From positions 1,054,001 to 1,118,000 of the forward strand of contig NZ_JAHUZG010000001.1 of assembly GCF_019218285.1 (NCBI RefSeq): DNA of 64,000 nt, read 5' to 3'. Source of the stretch: Antarctobacter sediminis (lineage in GTDB: Bacteria; Pseudomonadota; Alphaproteobacteria; Rhodobacterales; Rhodobacteraceae). Position 1 is the first letter of the stretch. Each line of letters begins with the position of its first letter. Of this stretch, positions 1 to 8,523 are shown one piece after another. Under the pieces are notes generated by a model. It searched no databases. It saw only the letters and a list, made by a program, of their open reading frames with translations, and was not told the origin of the DNA. A program made the translations under genes and the position numbers.

Positions 1-3000
1 TGGCATCAGGCCGTCACTGCCCGCCTGCCCCCGCAAGCGGTGAGACAGACGCCAGACTCCCTCGGAAACCAGATCAGCATCCCTGAACTGAAACAACTCC
101 CAATTTCCGGGCGAGCCGTCACCGATCGCCATCAGGTTCGCACCTGACAGGAGCCCCGCGTCGCTGATCGACTGAAGCGTTCCGCTGGCCAAACGAACGT
201 TCAGCCCAGCGCCCCGGTCGATCACACCGGGCCGCGCGGCGGGCAAGACGGTTTCGGTCAGGCCAATGACCGACTGGCGGGCAATGACATCGTTCAACGC
301 ATAATCCGAGTCCTGTGCCGCATCGTAAACGGCAACCGCCCCGGGCCATGGTACGCCGGTCAGCGCAATGTGCGGCGCATGGGGCACTTCGTCCCCGCTC
401 ATCAGCGGAAGATCCAGAAAGACGGGTGTCACAGGTACTGCGGGCGAAAAGGTCCGGATCGGAGCGCTCTCCTCTGGCATCCGTGAGGGCGTGAACACAT
501 CCGGTTCGATACGCACCGCATCGACAACCTGATGTTCCATGACCTCCACCTTGTCCACTCGCGCAAGGATCGGCCCGCTTTGCGAGGGCAGTCGCACAAC
601 ATCCCCCGCGCCCAGCGCGAGTTTTGACGGAGGCAAGGCAAAACGCAAACTGTCCCGTGCAACCCGCGCCTCGGCCAGCCAACGCTCGGCCGTCTGCCTC
701 CCTTCGCTTCGGGTCATGGCCAGCGGCAGGTCCGTTTCGGAAACGGCATGTGTGGCGTCATCGGGCAGGATCGCCTCCTCCGAAGCGACTTGATGATCTG
801 CATCGGCCAAAACGAACTGGACCCGCACCCGTCCGGCCATCTCGGCTTCACTTGCGCGGATTTCCAGCACGTCCCCCTCGATCTCCTCGCTGATGGCAAG
901 GTCTTCGCGTGACAGATCGACCGGGCCTTGCCCTCGCCGCATCCGGAATTCCAGAACGCCATCGCGTTCGACAGCATCGAAGCCATGGGCCAGCATCAAG
1001 GGCTGCAAGGCGCGCCGGGCGTCGGTTACTTGTGAAACGGCGTAACCCCGCGCGAACCCGTGTAGACGGCTGGTGTCGATCTCTGTCAAACCAACACGGG
1101 TGCAGATTTCCTCGACGACCGAGGCAAGGCTGCGGCCGGAAATCCGGCCATTCAGCCAATGTCCGCTGCGATAGTTCGGACCGTCCGACCACAAGTCGTC
1201 GTTCGCCGGGAACCAGGGATACGGCCGCGCGTCCCATGCCCAGACAAAACACCGCTCGAGATCCAGCATCGGCCCACCGTAAACTGACGAGACCGGATTG
1301 TGTTCCGCCTCCCCCCAGTAACCAAGCTGAGCCTTAATGTACTGTTGCTGGATCGCCTCGTCCCGCAGGCCGCTGGAGTAATGCGGCAGATCGGATTCCG
1401 AAGATTTCGGATCAAGGAACTTGTTGGGCTCGTTCGTGGCTTTGTCCAGGGCCGCACAGCCCAGTTCGGTGAACCAGATCGGCTTGGACTCAGGTTGCCA
1501 TGTCGTTGGTTGTGCTTGCCGCACGCCGCCAACCCGTTCGTGATGGGCTTGCCCCCACCAATTCCGAATGTCCTTGAACCGCCAGACCCATGGTTCGCCA
1601 TGCGCCCCGTCCAGGATCGGAGTTCGAACCTGCGCATCCCGATCGGCTTGCGAGGCATAGTACCAGTCATAGCCCTCGCCACCTTCGATATTGCTTCGCA
1701 GGTAGCCCAAGTCATGGATCGCACCCCAAGCGGCATCGGCATGAGCGTCACCATCACGCCAATCAGATAGCGGCATGTAGTTGTCGATCCCGACGAAGTC
1801 GATCTCGGTATGTGACCAAAGCGGATCGAGATGATAGTATAGGTCACCGGATCCGTCCTGCGGATGGTAACCGAAATACTCGGACCAATCGGCTGCATAG
1901 CCAATTTTCACATCGGGCCCCAACAGGACGCGGCACTCTGTTGCCAGAGCCTTGAGCGCTTCGACCGCGGCGAAGCCTGACGCGCCCCGGATCTGCGTCA
2001 ATCCACGCATTTCAGACCCAATGCAGAATGCCGCCACGCCCCCTGCTACAGCACAGAGCGCCGCCTGATGCAGGATAAAGCGCCGATAGCTCCATTCGTC
2101 GGGACCGTTGTACGACACGGACGCCCCGGACAACGTAAAATCACTGGCGGCGGCAGTTCCGAAAAAACTCGCAACTTCTGCTTCGGCAGCCACCGTTTGG
2201 TCTGTTGATCCCGGTTGCCCGGGTGCCACGCCAAGGGTGATGCGACCGCGCCAAGGCAATTCCGGTTGATCCGCGCTCCCCGTCCACGGATCGGACCGGC
2301 CATTGCCCGCCATCTGATCCATCAGGATGAACGGATAATACATCACGGCCAATCCCTCGGCCTGCATCTTCTGGATGGCCTGTATGACCGAGGCATCCGC
2401 CGGCGTTCCGCCATAGACGGGCCGACCGTCCTGCAACGGCACTATCTGGGCTTCATCGCGCGAGATACCGGCAACGCTCCAGGGCATGGATTTCGCTTCG
2501 AAAGTGTCCTGTTCAACCTTCGGCCGTATCGTACAGTTGCCGCACCGCAAATCGTCGCCGAACCAACTCACGATCAACGAAGCCGCACCACAGTTCGGGG
2601 CTTCATCCGTGAGCTGCCTCAATGAGGTGACAAAATCGGGTTCCTCAGAAGGCGAACTGACATTCGCAACAGCCTGACCGTCCTCCCCGACACCAAAGGG
2701 ATTCTGCAATGTCGCCCCGGCAAACCCCATGTAGACAGGCTCAGTGGCCAGTGCATACTCTCCGGTTCCAGGGATCATAGCGACCCCTCTCACCAAGTCC
2801 GGCACCTCGCCTTCCGACAAATCCGGGCGGGTGACTTCAAAACTGAATTGCGGCACACGATTGCCGAACCGCGACAACGAAAGGTCTTCGATGACGACAT
2901 AGGCCGTCCCGCGATAGGCTGGCACAGTCCCCGGGCCTTCAACGGCTTCGATCTTGGGGTCTGGCAGTTGATCCTGCGTCCCGGAATACACCCGCATGTT

Positions 3001-3441
3001 CAATTCGGACACGGCGATTTCCGCGCCATCCGCCCAAACCCGGTTGACCGAGGTGATCTCTCCCTCGCACAGCGCCAGAGCAAGGCTCACGGAATAGCTG
3101 AACTCTCGCACGGTTGGCTGAACCGGGGCTCCCTTGCCTGAACCGCCGGACTCCTTGACCCGTTCCTTGAACTCGGTGGCCCAGATCACATGCCCGCCCA
3201 CACGCATGCGGCCAAAGACCTGTGCAACCGGGGCACCCTCGCCGGCCCCCGTCAGCCGGAAACGGTCGATCTTGCCCGTCTCGACGGCTTCGGATCCGGC
3301 CCCAAGCAATCGCTGATCCAGCGTTCGACCGATGGACGCACCAATAAAGCGGCCAACAGCCGTCATTGACAGGCCCAGAACAGACCCGCCGATCGAACTG
3401 CCGATAGCCGCACCCGCGGCAGAAAGAAGGATCGTCGCCAT
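1..3441 (-). CDS. GTA tail fibre / host-specificity protein gp15 (megatron), partial at left edge
   Basis: Last gene of the GTA structural cluster visible here; the reading frame stays open for 1147 codons and leaves the window. I translated it by hand: the start ATG overlaps the gp14 stop (ATGA). The N-terminus (MATILLSAAGAAIG) is a glycine/alanine-rich hydrophobic stretch typical of these baseplate proteins. From about residue 465 a GTA TIM-barrel/glycoside-hydrolase-like region is readable, with FCIGSEMRGLT, ADWSEYFGYHP and, near residue 650, IWFTELGCAALDKATNEPN. In the Rhodobacter capsulatus GTA this protein forms the baseplate megatron and tail tip that contacts the recipient envelope. 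Usual length is about 1300 residues, so roughly the last 150 are missing. Function is by family; host range cannot be read from sequence. Confidence 0.93.
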   Translation of the reverse strand, partial: MATILLSAAGAAIGSSIGGSVLGLSMTAVGRFIGASIGRTLDQRLLGAGSEAVETGKIDRFRLTGAGEGAPVAQVFGRMRVGGHVIWATEFKERVKESGGSGKGAPVQPTVREFSYSVSLALALCEGEITSVNRVWADGAEIAVSELNMRVYSGTQDQLPDPKIEAVEGPGTVPAYRGTAYVVIEDLSLSRFGNRVPQFSFEVTRPDLSEGEVPDLVRGVAMIPGTGEYALATEPVYMGFAGATLQNPFGVGEDGQAVANVSSPSEEPDFVTSLRQLTDEAPNCGAASLIVSWFGDDLRCGNCTIRPKVEQDTFEAKSMPWSVAGISRDEAQIVPLQDGRPVYGGTPADASVIQAIQKMQAEGLAVMYYPFILMDQMAGNGRSDPWTGSADQPELPWRGRITLGVAPGQPGSTDQTVAAEAEVASFFGTAAASDFTLSGASVSYNGPDEWSYRRFILHQAALCAVAGGVAAFCIGSEMRGLTQIRGASGFAAVEALKALATECRVLLGPDVKIGYAADWSEYFGYHPQDGSGDLYYHLDPLWSHTEIDFVGIDNYMPLSDWRDGDAHADAAWGAIHDLGYLRSNIEGGEGYDWYYASQADRDAQVRTPILDGAHGEPWVWRFKDIRNWWGQAHHERVGGVRQAQPTTWQPESKPIWFTELGCAALDKATNEPNKFLDPKSSESDLPHYSSGLRDEAIQQQYIKAQLGYWGEAEHNPVSSVYGGPMLDLERCFVWAWDARPYPWFPANDDLWSDGPNYRSGHWLNGRISGRSLASVVEEICTRVGLTEIDTSRLHGFARGYAVSQVTDARRALQPLMLAHGFDAVERDGVLEFRMRRGQGPVDLSREDLAISEEIEGDVLEIRASEAEMAGRVRVQFVLADADHQVASEEAILPDDATHAVSETDLPLAMTRSEGRQTAERWLAEARVARDSLRFALPPSKLALGAGDVVRLPSQSGPILARVDKVEVMEHQVVDAVRIEPDVFTPSRMPEESAPIRTFSPAVPVTPVFLDLPLMSGDEVPHAPHIALTGVPWPGAVAVYDAAQDSDYALNDVIARQSVIGLTETVLPAARPGVIDRGAGLNVRLASGTLQSISDAGLLSGANLMAIGDGSPGNWELFQFRDADLVSEGVWRLSHRLRGQAGSDGLMP

Positions 3442-3875
3442 CACTCAGTCTCCGTTGGTAGGGCAAAACGGGCCACGATGCGCCGCGCCCACGGCCCGCT
3501 CAGCGGGCTCTCGATCACGCCGTGCCCGGAATAGGCATGGATGAAACTGGCCTCGGGACCTGTCTCCGCCTGAAGCCCCACATGTTTCGCAATCGCCCCG
3601 TCCCGCATGCGGAACAACAGGACATCCCCGGCCTTGGCGTCCTCGGACGGCTTGGGTGTCAGGTTGCGCATGGCCGCCCGCCACAGGCGTTCATCGCCCT
3701 GCGGTTCCGACCAGTCCATACTATAGGCGGGCACCCGTTCGGGCTCGTCACCGATCAATTCCCGCCAGACACCGCGCAACAAGCCAAGACAATCGCAACC
3801 TGCGCCTTTACACGACGCTTGATGAACATACGGCGTGCCAATCCAGCCTCGTGCCGCCGCGACCACCCTTGTCAT
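3441..3875 (-). CDS. GTA NlpC/P60 cell-wall peptidase gp14
   Basis: A 144-residue NlpC/P60-type cysteine peptidase of the GTA tail, expected to cut peptidoglycan peptides during DNA delivery. The catalytic cysteine lies in GCDCLGL (Cys29) and the catalytic histidine in AKHVG (His98), both in their usual surroundings. The frame is open 18 codons further upstream, but the ATG used here overlaps the gp13 stop as ATGA, the coupling seen across this cluster. The gene in turn overlaps the gp15 start. The position between the hub (gp13) and the fibre (gp15) is the conserved GTA order. Confidence 0.93.
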   Translation of the reverse strand: MTRVVAAARGWIGTPYVHQASCKGAGCDCLGLLRGVWRELIGDEPERVPAYSMDWSEPQGDERLWRAAMRNLTPKPSEDAKAGDVLLFRMRDGAIAKHVGLQAETGPEASFIHAYSGHGVIESPLSGPWARRIVARFALPTETE

Positions 3876-4756
3876 CTGCGGCTCCCTCCATTCAGGCGTT
3901 TGGCATAGCTGGGATGAACCGTGATCCAATCCTCTTCGGGCAGATCGGGGAACCCGCGAAAATTCAGCTGGTTGCCAAATTTCAGGCGGCAGGTTCCGAA
4001 CCGCTTGTCACAACCGGCGGTCAGTCGAACTTGGTCGCCCGCTTCAATGGCCACGCGGAGCGGTTCCCAAACCTCGATAACCCGCGCGCCATCGCTTCGC
4101 TGAAAGTCTTGCTTGATTGCGGCCGCAATTCCCTGCCCGGCACCGCTCAGCAGTTCGAGCTTGCCGCGTTGGAACCAACCTGTTGCAAAACCGGCAAGCG
4201 CGCCCACCAGAAATGCCCGGTTGTCCTCCACGGAAACCAGCGCCCCCTCGTGAACGTAGCCTCCCGCCAACAGGTCGAAGCCACAATCACGATCTCCAAG
4301 AACCGCAGTACACGGGCGTTGATAGACACGCCCAACAGGACGGTTCAGCGCCTCGGTCAGTCCGCGCAACTCTGCGTGAAAAGCGCCATCGCCCCGGCGA
4401 ATTTCACCGATGGTTCCGCGAAACAGGATGCGGCGGGCGGAAACATCCGCCCAATTCACCAGCCAAGCGACGACTTCGGCACCATCATAGCGTCCCGCCG
4501 CAATGTCCAACTCACTGATCGCATTTGCGCTGAGGGCTCCCATGGCTTCGGTATTGTCGACCGATAGACCCGTGGCTTGGCTCAATGCCCGGGCTGACAA
4601 ACCGCTATCGGCCCGAAACACCAGACCGTCAAAGCTCAAGTCCCGATCGTGGTCGGTGAACCCCAACCGCTGTCCGTCTTTCCGCGTCAAGGCCCAAGCT
4701 CGGGCGACCGTGGTCAGGCCAGCTTGCAGATGCGTGTCAAGTTCCGCCGCCCCCAT
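3872..4756 (-). CDS. GTA baseplate hub protein gp13 (DUF2163, phage TIGR02218 family)
   Basis: A 294-residue homologue of the conserved phage/GTA family TIGR02218. In the R. capsulatus particle the hub protein of the baseplate carries an iron-sulfur cluster. Four cysteines are placed as expected for such a site: Cys149 and Cys158 (CTAVLGDRDC) and Cys249 and Cys256 (CDKRFGTC). The C-terminus contains the family signature NFRGFPDLPEED. The start ATG overlaps the gp12 stop and the stop overlaps the gp14 start, so translation is probably coupled through gp12-gp13-gp14. The Fe-S ligand assignment is inference from cysteine spacing. Confidence 0.92.
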   Translation of the reverse strand: MGAAELDTHLQAGLTTVARAWALTRKDGQRLGFTDHDRDLSFDGLVFRADSGLSARALSQATGLSVDNTEAMGALSANAISELDIAAGRYDGAEVVAWLVNWADVSARRILFRGTIGEIRRGDGAFHAELRGLTEALNRPVGRVYQRPCTAVLGDRDCGFDLLAGGYVHEGALVSVEDNRAFLVGALAGFATGWFQRGKLELLSGAGQGIAAAIKQDFQRSDGARVIEVWEPLRVAIEAGDQVRLTAGCDKRFGTCRLKFGNQLNFRGFPDLPEEDWITVHPSYAKRLNGGSRR

Positions 4757-5388
4757 CAGACCCGGACCTCCACAACAGGCACGTCCGGCACTTGCCCCGC
4801 ATTGAAGGCGCTCGCACTGACATGGATGCGGTCCGTGTCGAACCGCACCGGCACATCAAAAACGAATCCTGCCCGAACATCCTGTCCGACGCCGGGTGCT
4901 GTCTCCAAGGTCACAATACCAGTGGCCTCATCCACCGAGAAACCAGCCCCTTCGGTCAAACCAATCCCGTCCACCTCGATCAGGACCGTCCCGACCACCG
5001 GCTTTGTCACCGGACGCGCATAGTTTGCCCCTCCCGAGGAATAGGTCTTGGTCAGTTGAAAAGCTTGCGTTGCCCCATCACCGGTGCCAATCAGCTGATC
5101 CGCAGAGGAAGGCGTCTGCGATGGTGCGCAGGACTTGAAGTCTGCCCAGTCCTTCCAGCGAAACCCAAACAGTTGCCCTTGGCGCGCCTCGAAAAACGCA
5201 ATCAATTCGGCAAGGTCATCCAGAGACCGCAAACCCAGTCCCGCATCGTACCGGCGCCGCGAATGCGCCCAAGGTGTGTTGCGTTCTTCAAAGCCCGAAG
5301 TCAGCGTCACGATATCCGTCCGCCGCTCAGGACCTCCAACCGAACCAAAGCTCAGGTCGGTTGGAAATCTCACTTCGTGGAAACTCAT
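4756..5388 (-). CDS. GTA distal tail protein gp12 (DUF2460, TIGR02217)
   Basis: A 210-residue DUF2460-family protein beginning MSFHEVRFPTDLSFGSVGGP, a start characteristic of the family. In the GTA particle the distal tail protein sits at the end of the tail tube and connects it to the hub. FRWKDWADFKS in the N-terminal half is a second family landmark. An upstream in-frame ATG exists 10 codons earlier but lies inside gp11. The chosen ATG begins 10 nt past the gp11 stop, and the gene ends in an ATGA overlap with gp13. Confidence 0.92.
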   Translation of the reverse strand: MSFHEVRFPTDLSFGSVGGPERRTDIVTLTSGFEERNTPWAHSRRRYDAGLGLRSLDDLAELIAFFEARQGQLFGFRWKDWADFKSCAPSQTPSSADQLIGTGDGATQAFQLTKTYSSGGANYARPVTKPVVGTVLIEVDGIGLTEGAGFSVDEATGIVTLETAPGVGQDVRAGFVFDVPVRFDTDRIHVSASAFNAGQVPDVPVVEVRV

Positions 5389-5398
5389 GTCTTCCTCC

Positions 5399-6058
5399 TC
5401 AGCGGTTTCGTGCGCCACGGCTCAGCGCCTGACTCATGCGGGCTGCGATCTGGCTTTGGCTGCGCTGAAAACTCGCCGCATCCGGGGTCGAAATGTTCAT
5501 GACAATCGACACCGGCGCCTGTCCGCCGCCCTGGGCGCGGACACCCAATTTGCCGTCCGCGCCCCGGGTCAGCGGCATGATCGCTTCTGGCCCGGCTTCG
5601 CCCATAAGCCCGGTTCCGCCGCGCATCGGGAAAAATGTCGGACTGTTGACAACGCCGCCATTGGCAAAAGGCATCACGCGCCCCTGTGCAAACCCGGCGC
5701 CGTCCGCAAACGGCGCATATCCACCGAACATTCCTGAAACCGCGGACGACAACAGCCCGCCCACATGATTGGCCACCGGAGCGACAGCCGCTTTCCAAGC
5801 CGCGTCGATCATGGACTGTGCGACGGTCTTCAGCGCGTCGGACAGTTTCATCCCATCCAACACAACTCCGTCGATTGCCTTGGCCACGCCGCGACTCAGG
5901 GTGGCTTCCAACTTGGCAGCGCCGCGACCGGTGGCGGAAAATGTCTCGTGGATCCGCTTCAATTCGGCGTCGAACTGTGCCGCCATGCCGATCGCGCCGC
6001 CCAGAGAGGTCTCCAGTGCATCAACCTGCACTTCAAGATCGTCGATCATGTCACTCAT
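5399..6058 (-). CDS. GTA tail tape measure protein gp11
   Basis: A 219-residue tape measure protein. It starts with a helical stretch (MSDMIDDLEVQVDALETSL), followed by alanine-rich helices, a glycine-rich membrane-prone segment (VGGLLSSAVSGMFGGYAPFA) and a C-terminal tail. Tape measure length sets tail length; about 220 residues is very short compared with phage proteins (usually 500-2000), which matches the short GTA tail. FANGGVVNSPTFFP and LMGEAGPEAIMPL are recurrent tape-measure motifs. The start overlaps the gp10.1 stop by four bases. Confidence 0.9.
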   Translation of the reverse strand: MSDMIDDLEVQVDALETSLGGAIGMAAQFDAELKRIHETFSATGRGAAKLEATLSRGVAKAIDGVVLDGMKLSDALKTVAQSMIDAAWKAAVAPVANHVGGLLSSAVSGMFGGYAPFADGAGFAQGRVMPFANGGVVNSPTFFPMRGGTGLMGEAGPEAIMPLTRGADGKLGVRAQGGGQAPVSIVMNISTPDAASFQRSQSQIAARMSQALSRGARNR

Positions 6059-6255
6059 GTTCCGTCACCTCGCGTGTCGTCGGGAAAGGCAGCCATCAGT
6101 TCGGTCAATCGACCGTGGTCCATTGGTTTAGAACCACCACCTTCGCCCAGCATCAGTTGCAATTCGGCCGGGGTCAGCGCCCAGAATTCCCAAGGTTTGA
6201 GCCCAAGCCCCCGCATTCCGGCGCGCATCAATGAAGGCCAGTCAAACCCTGCCAT
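6055..6255 (-). CDS. GTA small protein gp10.1 (TIGR02216 / rcc01693-like tail chaperone)
   Basis: A 66-residue protein starting MAGFDWPSLMRAGMRGLGLKP, the conserved opening of the small GTA/phage family TIGR02216. WEFWALTPAEL is the second signature. It lies between gp10 and the tape measure gene, where tailed phages encode a pair of tail assembly chaperones; that role is inferred from position. Its start lies inside the 3' end of gp10 (14-nt overlap), and the stop overlaps the gp11 start. A longer open frame extends upstream, but it is a shadow of gp10. Confidence 0.85.
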   Translation of the reverse strand: MAGFDWPSLMRAGMRGLGLKPWEFWALTPAELQLMLGEGGGSKPMDHGRLTELMAAFPDDTRGDGT

Positions 6256-6574
6256 CACTGCTCTCCGGCAACATGAAGGCCCGCGCCAAGAGCTCTGCGG
6301 CCGCGCGCGCCGCCGCCATGGGACCGCCTTCGATATCGGAGGCCAAAAGATCCGACGCTCGGCCCGTCCAGCCACCGCCGCGCAAACCCGCAACGATCAG
6401 GGCCAGCACGTCCCGCGTGCTAAAGCCACCGGTTTCGAACCGTTGGACAAGTTCGACCAGCGAACCGCTGTCCAACCCTGCTTCGAGTTCGGCCAAAGCT
6501 CCCAGCGTCAGCCGCATCTCGCGGCTCTGGCCATCTATGACCAGAACCACATCCCCCCGCCACGGATTGCCCAT
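6242..6574 (-). CDS. GTA tail assembly protein gp10 (GTA gp10 / TAC-like family)
   Basis: A 110-residue GTA-family protein beginning MGNPWRGDVVLVIDGQSREM and containing LTLGALAELEAGLDSGSLVELVQRF, the pattern of the GTA gp10 family (tail tube terminator/assembly chaperone class). The gene starts two bases after the gp9 stop and overlaps gp10.1 at its end. No enzymatic motif is seen. A scaffold or chaperone role for the tape measure is likely from position before gp10.1 and gp11. Confidence 0.87.
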   Translation of the reverse strand: MGNPWRGDVVLVIDGQSREMRLTLGALAELEAGLDSGSLVELVQRFETGGFSTRDVLALIVAGLRGGGWTGRASDLLASDIEGGPMAAARAAAELLARAFMLPESSDGRV

Positions 6575-6576
6575 CG

Positions 6577-6984
6577 TCAGACCGCCGTGAAGCTCAGGGC
6601 ACCTGCCGAGGCCAGAGAAAGTTCATAGGTGGCCTCGCCATTGTGCGACCCCGCATATTCGATGCCAGTCACCTGAAACGCGCCTTCGACGGTGCCGAAA
6701 TCCGGGATGATGACCTGAAAATCCGGTGTCTGGCCGTCAAAAAAGATCTGTCGCGCGCGTTCATCCGTTGCGCCATCCTTGAACACACCAGAGCCGCTCA
6801 GGCTGGCCGATTTGACGCCTGCTCCCGCCAGTAGCTCACGCCAGCCACCCGTGGATTCCAACGTAGTTACGTCGACCTGTTCGGCGTTAAAGCTGATGCG
6901 CGTCGCGCGCAGTCCTGCCAATGTTTCGAACGTGCCACCCACGTCCACCTTGATCAGAAGGTCCTTACCGTTCTGTGCCGCCAT
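6577..6984 (-). CDS. GTA major tail tube protein gp9 (TP901-1-type)
   Basis: A 135-residue phage major tail protein of the TP901-1 family, the tube subunit. Motifs seen are MAAQNGKDLLIKVDVGG at the start, then RATRISFNAEQVDVTT and STGGWRELLAGAGVKSASLSGSGVF, which form the usual beta-sandwich core. A GTG lies three codons upstream, but AGGAG sits 8 nt before the ATG chosen here, so the ATG is preferred. The gene follows gp8 after a 43-nt gap, one of the few real gaps in the cluster. Confidence 0.92.
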   Translation of the reverse strand: MAAQNGKDLLIKVDVGGTFETLAGLRATRISFNAEQVDVTTLESTGGWRELLAGAGVKSASLSGSGVFKDGATDERARQIFFDGQTPDFQVIIPDFGTVEGAFQVTGIEYAGSHNGEATYELSLASAGALSFTAV

Positions 6985-7027
6985 TGCTTTCACTCCTGCG
7001 AAAATGTCATTTCAGTCCGGGCCCCGA

Positions 7028-7444
7028 TCAGGGCGCCCCGTTGTCTTCGACCCTTGCGCGAAAACTCAGATCGATCCGCCGCAACCCGCGGCTTTCGCGT
7101 CCGGCCTTGGCCTTCTGGAACCAAAGGCCCACCAAGACGCCACGGCTGAGTGTCAGATCCGCGCCATGCAGCGCGTCGCTGACAGCGGCCGCAGCTTCCT
7201 TGGCGGTTTGAAACCCCGCATTCGCGGTAACCACCGAAACAATGAACTCGTGCCAGGCGCCATTGCCGCCCGTATCGCTGGCGTCGCGCGCCTTCTCTGG
7301 CCCCAGGGCGACGTAGATCGGCGGAACGGCCCCGGTCGGCAAAGCATCGTATATGTTCCCGCCCACGATCGCGCCCAGCGCTGAATTGGCCTGCAACCGG
7401 GCATAAACCGCCGCCTGCAAGGCCGCAGAAACTCCGTAGCTCAT
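7028..7444 (-). CDS. GTA tail terminator-type protein gp8 (DUF3168)
   Basis: A 138-residue DUF3168 family protein starting MSYGVSAALQAAVYARLQAN. DUF3168 proteins complete the tail or join it to the head (tail completion/terminator class). The start ATG overlaps the gp7 stop (ATGA). The long in-frame extension upstream is a shadow of gp7. The motif SVVTANAGFQTAKEAAAAVSDAL is typical of the family. Position between head closure protein gp7 and tube protein gp9 agrees with the assignment. Confidence 0.9.
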   Translation of the reverse strand: MSYGVSAALQAAVYARLQANSALGAIVGGNIYDALPTGAVPPIYVALGPEKARDASDTGGNGAWHEFIVSVVTANAGFQTAKEAAAAVSDALHGADLTLSRGVLVGLWFQKAKAGRESRGLRRIDLSFRARVEDNGAP

Positions 7445-7776
7445 GGCGCGACCTCCTCTTGGCATTGGCAAATCAGGTAGAGGCCACCGGGCTCTTCTTC
7501 GGTTACGGCTTCGATCCGAAAGACCCGCGTGCCCATCCGAAACCTCTGCCCCGGCTCGGGGCGGCTGCTGTGCCCTTGCGGGGCGCCGCGCGTCACGATC
7601 TTGAATCCGCCAACCGAAACCGCGCCGGTTTCGCCATTGGTCAGTCGCCCGGTTCGCGGCTTGACGCTGGCCCAAAGCGTGCCCAGCGCGACCCAGACCT
7701 CTTGAAATCCGCCAGCCCCATCGCTCACCCGGTCAGGGGCTTCCAGCTCTAGACGTCGGTTCAAAACCCGCCTCAT
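7441..7776 (-). CDS. GTA head-tail adaptor / head closure protein gp7
   Basis: A 111-residue phage head closure (stopper) protein. It begins MRRVLNRRLELEAPDRVSDG and contains GGFQEVWVALGTLWASVKPRTGR, the usual head-tail adaptor motif. These small beta-barrel proteins seal the neck below the connector. The start overlaps the gp6 stop and the stop overlaps the gp8 start, so gp6-gp7-gp8 form a coupled block of neck proteins. Confidence 0.9.
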   Translation of the reverse strand: MRRVLNRRLELEAPDRVSDGAGGFQEVWVALGTLWASVKPRTGRLTNGETGAVSVGGFKIVTRGAPQGHSSRPEPGQRFRMGTRVFRIEAVTEEEPGGLYLICQCQEEVAP

Positions 7777-8366
7777 GCGCCCAGCCCCATGCGCACGGGT
7801 CGATAACGGGCGATCAAACTGGTAACACCAAAGGGCATACAGCCCTGTCCCAGCGCGGTGTCGGCCCGGTATTCGTAGTAATGCGACGCCAGCATCAGGA
7901 CCGCTTGTTTCAGATCCTCGGGGACGGCTTCGAAACTGGCACCATAGCCCGCGTCGAACCTGATTTCGACCGATCCGCCGGTTGGAACCGAAGGCAGCAG
8001 GGTCGACATTGGACGGAGCCGCGCCGCAAATGCATCCTTCTGCAAACGATAAGTCGACGGATCCAGCCGGGTTGCGACACCATAGGCGTCAATGATCGAG
8101 ACCTCGTTGACCGATTGAACCGGGGCTACGGGCAGCTTCTGTTCGCTCCGCGAAGCCCAATCGTCGATTGTCATCAGGAACCCGCGGGCGATCAGCGCCT
8201 TGCTAGTCCGCCCCTCGATTGCTGCAAGGGCGGCGCGCAAAAACGAGACCAGAACCGGATCCTGCAAGTCGCCTTCGGCAAAACCGCTGCCGATCAGCAG
8301 GTGATCCTTGAGGGCATCAACCGGCAGAACCGCATCCGATACCAGGGTTTCTTCCACCAACATCAT
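7773..8366 (-). CDS. GTA head-tail connector protein gp6 (phiE125 gp8 family)
   Basis: A 197-residue head-tail connector (adaptor) of the phiE125 gp8/DnaT-like class. It shows the usual N-terminal helix pair (LPVDALKDHLLIGSG, VLVSFLRAALAAIEGRT) and the C-terminal VPEDLKQAVLMLASHYYEYR. It starts with two consecutive ATG codons; the first overlaps the stop of a small upstream frame (8363-8515) as ATGA. That overlap is one argument that the small frame is translated. The gene ends in an overlap with gp7. Confidence 0.92.
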   Translation of the reverse strand: MMLVEETLVSDAVLPVDALKDHLLIGSGFAEGDLQDPVLVSFLRAALAAIEGRTSKALIARGFLMTIDDWASRSEQKLPVAPVQSVNEVSIIDAYGVATRLDPSTYRLQKDAFAARLRPMSTLLPSVPTGGSVEIRFDAGYGASFEAVPEDLKQAVLMLASHYYEYRADTALGQGCMPFGVTSLIARYRPVRMGLGA

Positions 8367-8515
8367 GTTTCTTCTCCGAATTCCTCGACCATCCCTTGTC
8401 CGCCAGGCGGTCGGGCGCGCGCCGCCCAGGCTGCACGGGCGGAGGGGTAGCTGGACAACATGAACAGGCGCGCGCCCTCAGAGAGACGGACCACGCGGCC
8501 CGCCTCCCATCTCAT
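8363..8515 (-). CDS. candidate small GTA gene between capsid and connector (50 aa)
   Basis: A 50-codon frame beginning MRWEAGRVVRLSEGARLFML, starting 8 nt after the capsid stop and ending in an ATGA overlap with gp6. It fills the gap between gp5 and gp6 almost exactly. The protein is basic in its first half (RVVRLSEGAR, RAAWAARARPPG) with an acidic tail (VEEFGEE). No strong Shine-Dalgarno sequence is visible, so translation would depend on reinitiation after gp5. I recognise no family. It may be a real GTA morphogenesis peptide or only a coupling leader for gp6. Confidence 0.5.
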   Translation of the reverse strand: MRWEAGRVVRLSEGARLFMLSSYPSARAAWAARARPPGGQGMVEEFGEET

Positions 8516-8523
8516 GGCCGGGG

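Noticed and set aside
1615-1635. GTTCGAACC, resembling a tRNA T-loop
   Set aside because: No acceptor or anticodon stems around it; it is coding sequence of gp15.
1152-1904. 250-codon minus-strand frame inside gp15
   Set aside because: Shadow in another frame; the gp15 frame carries the TIM-barrel motifs across this region.
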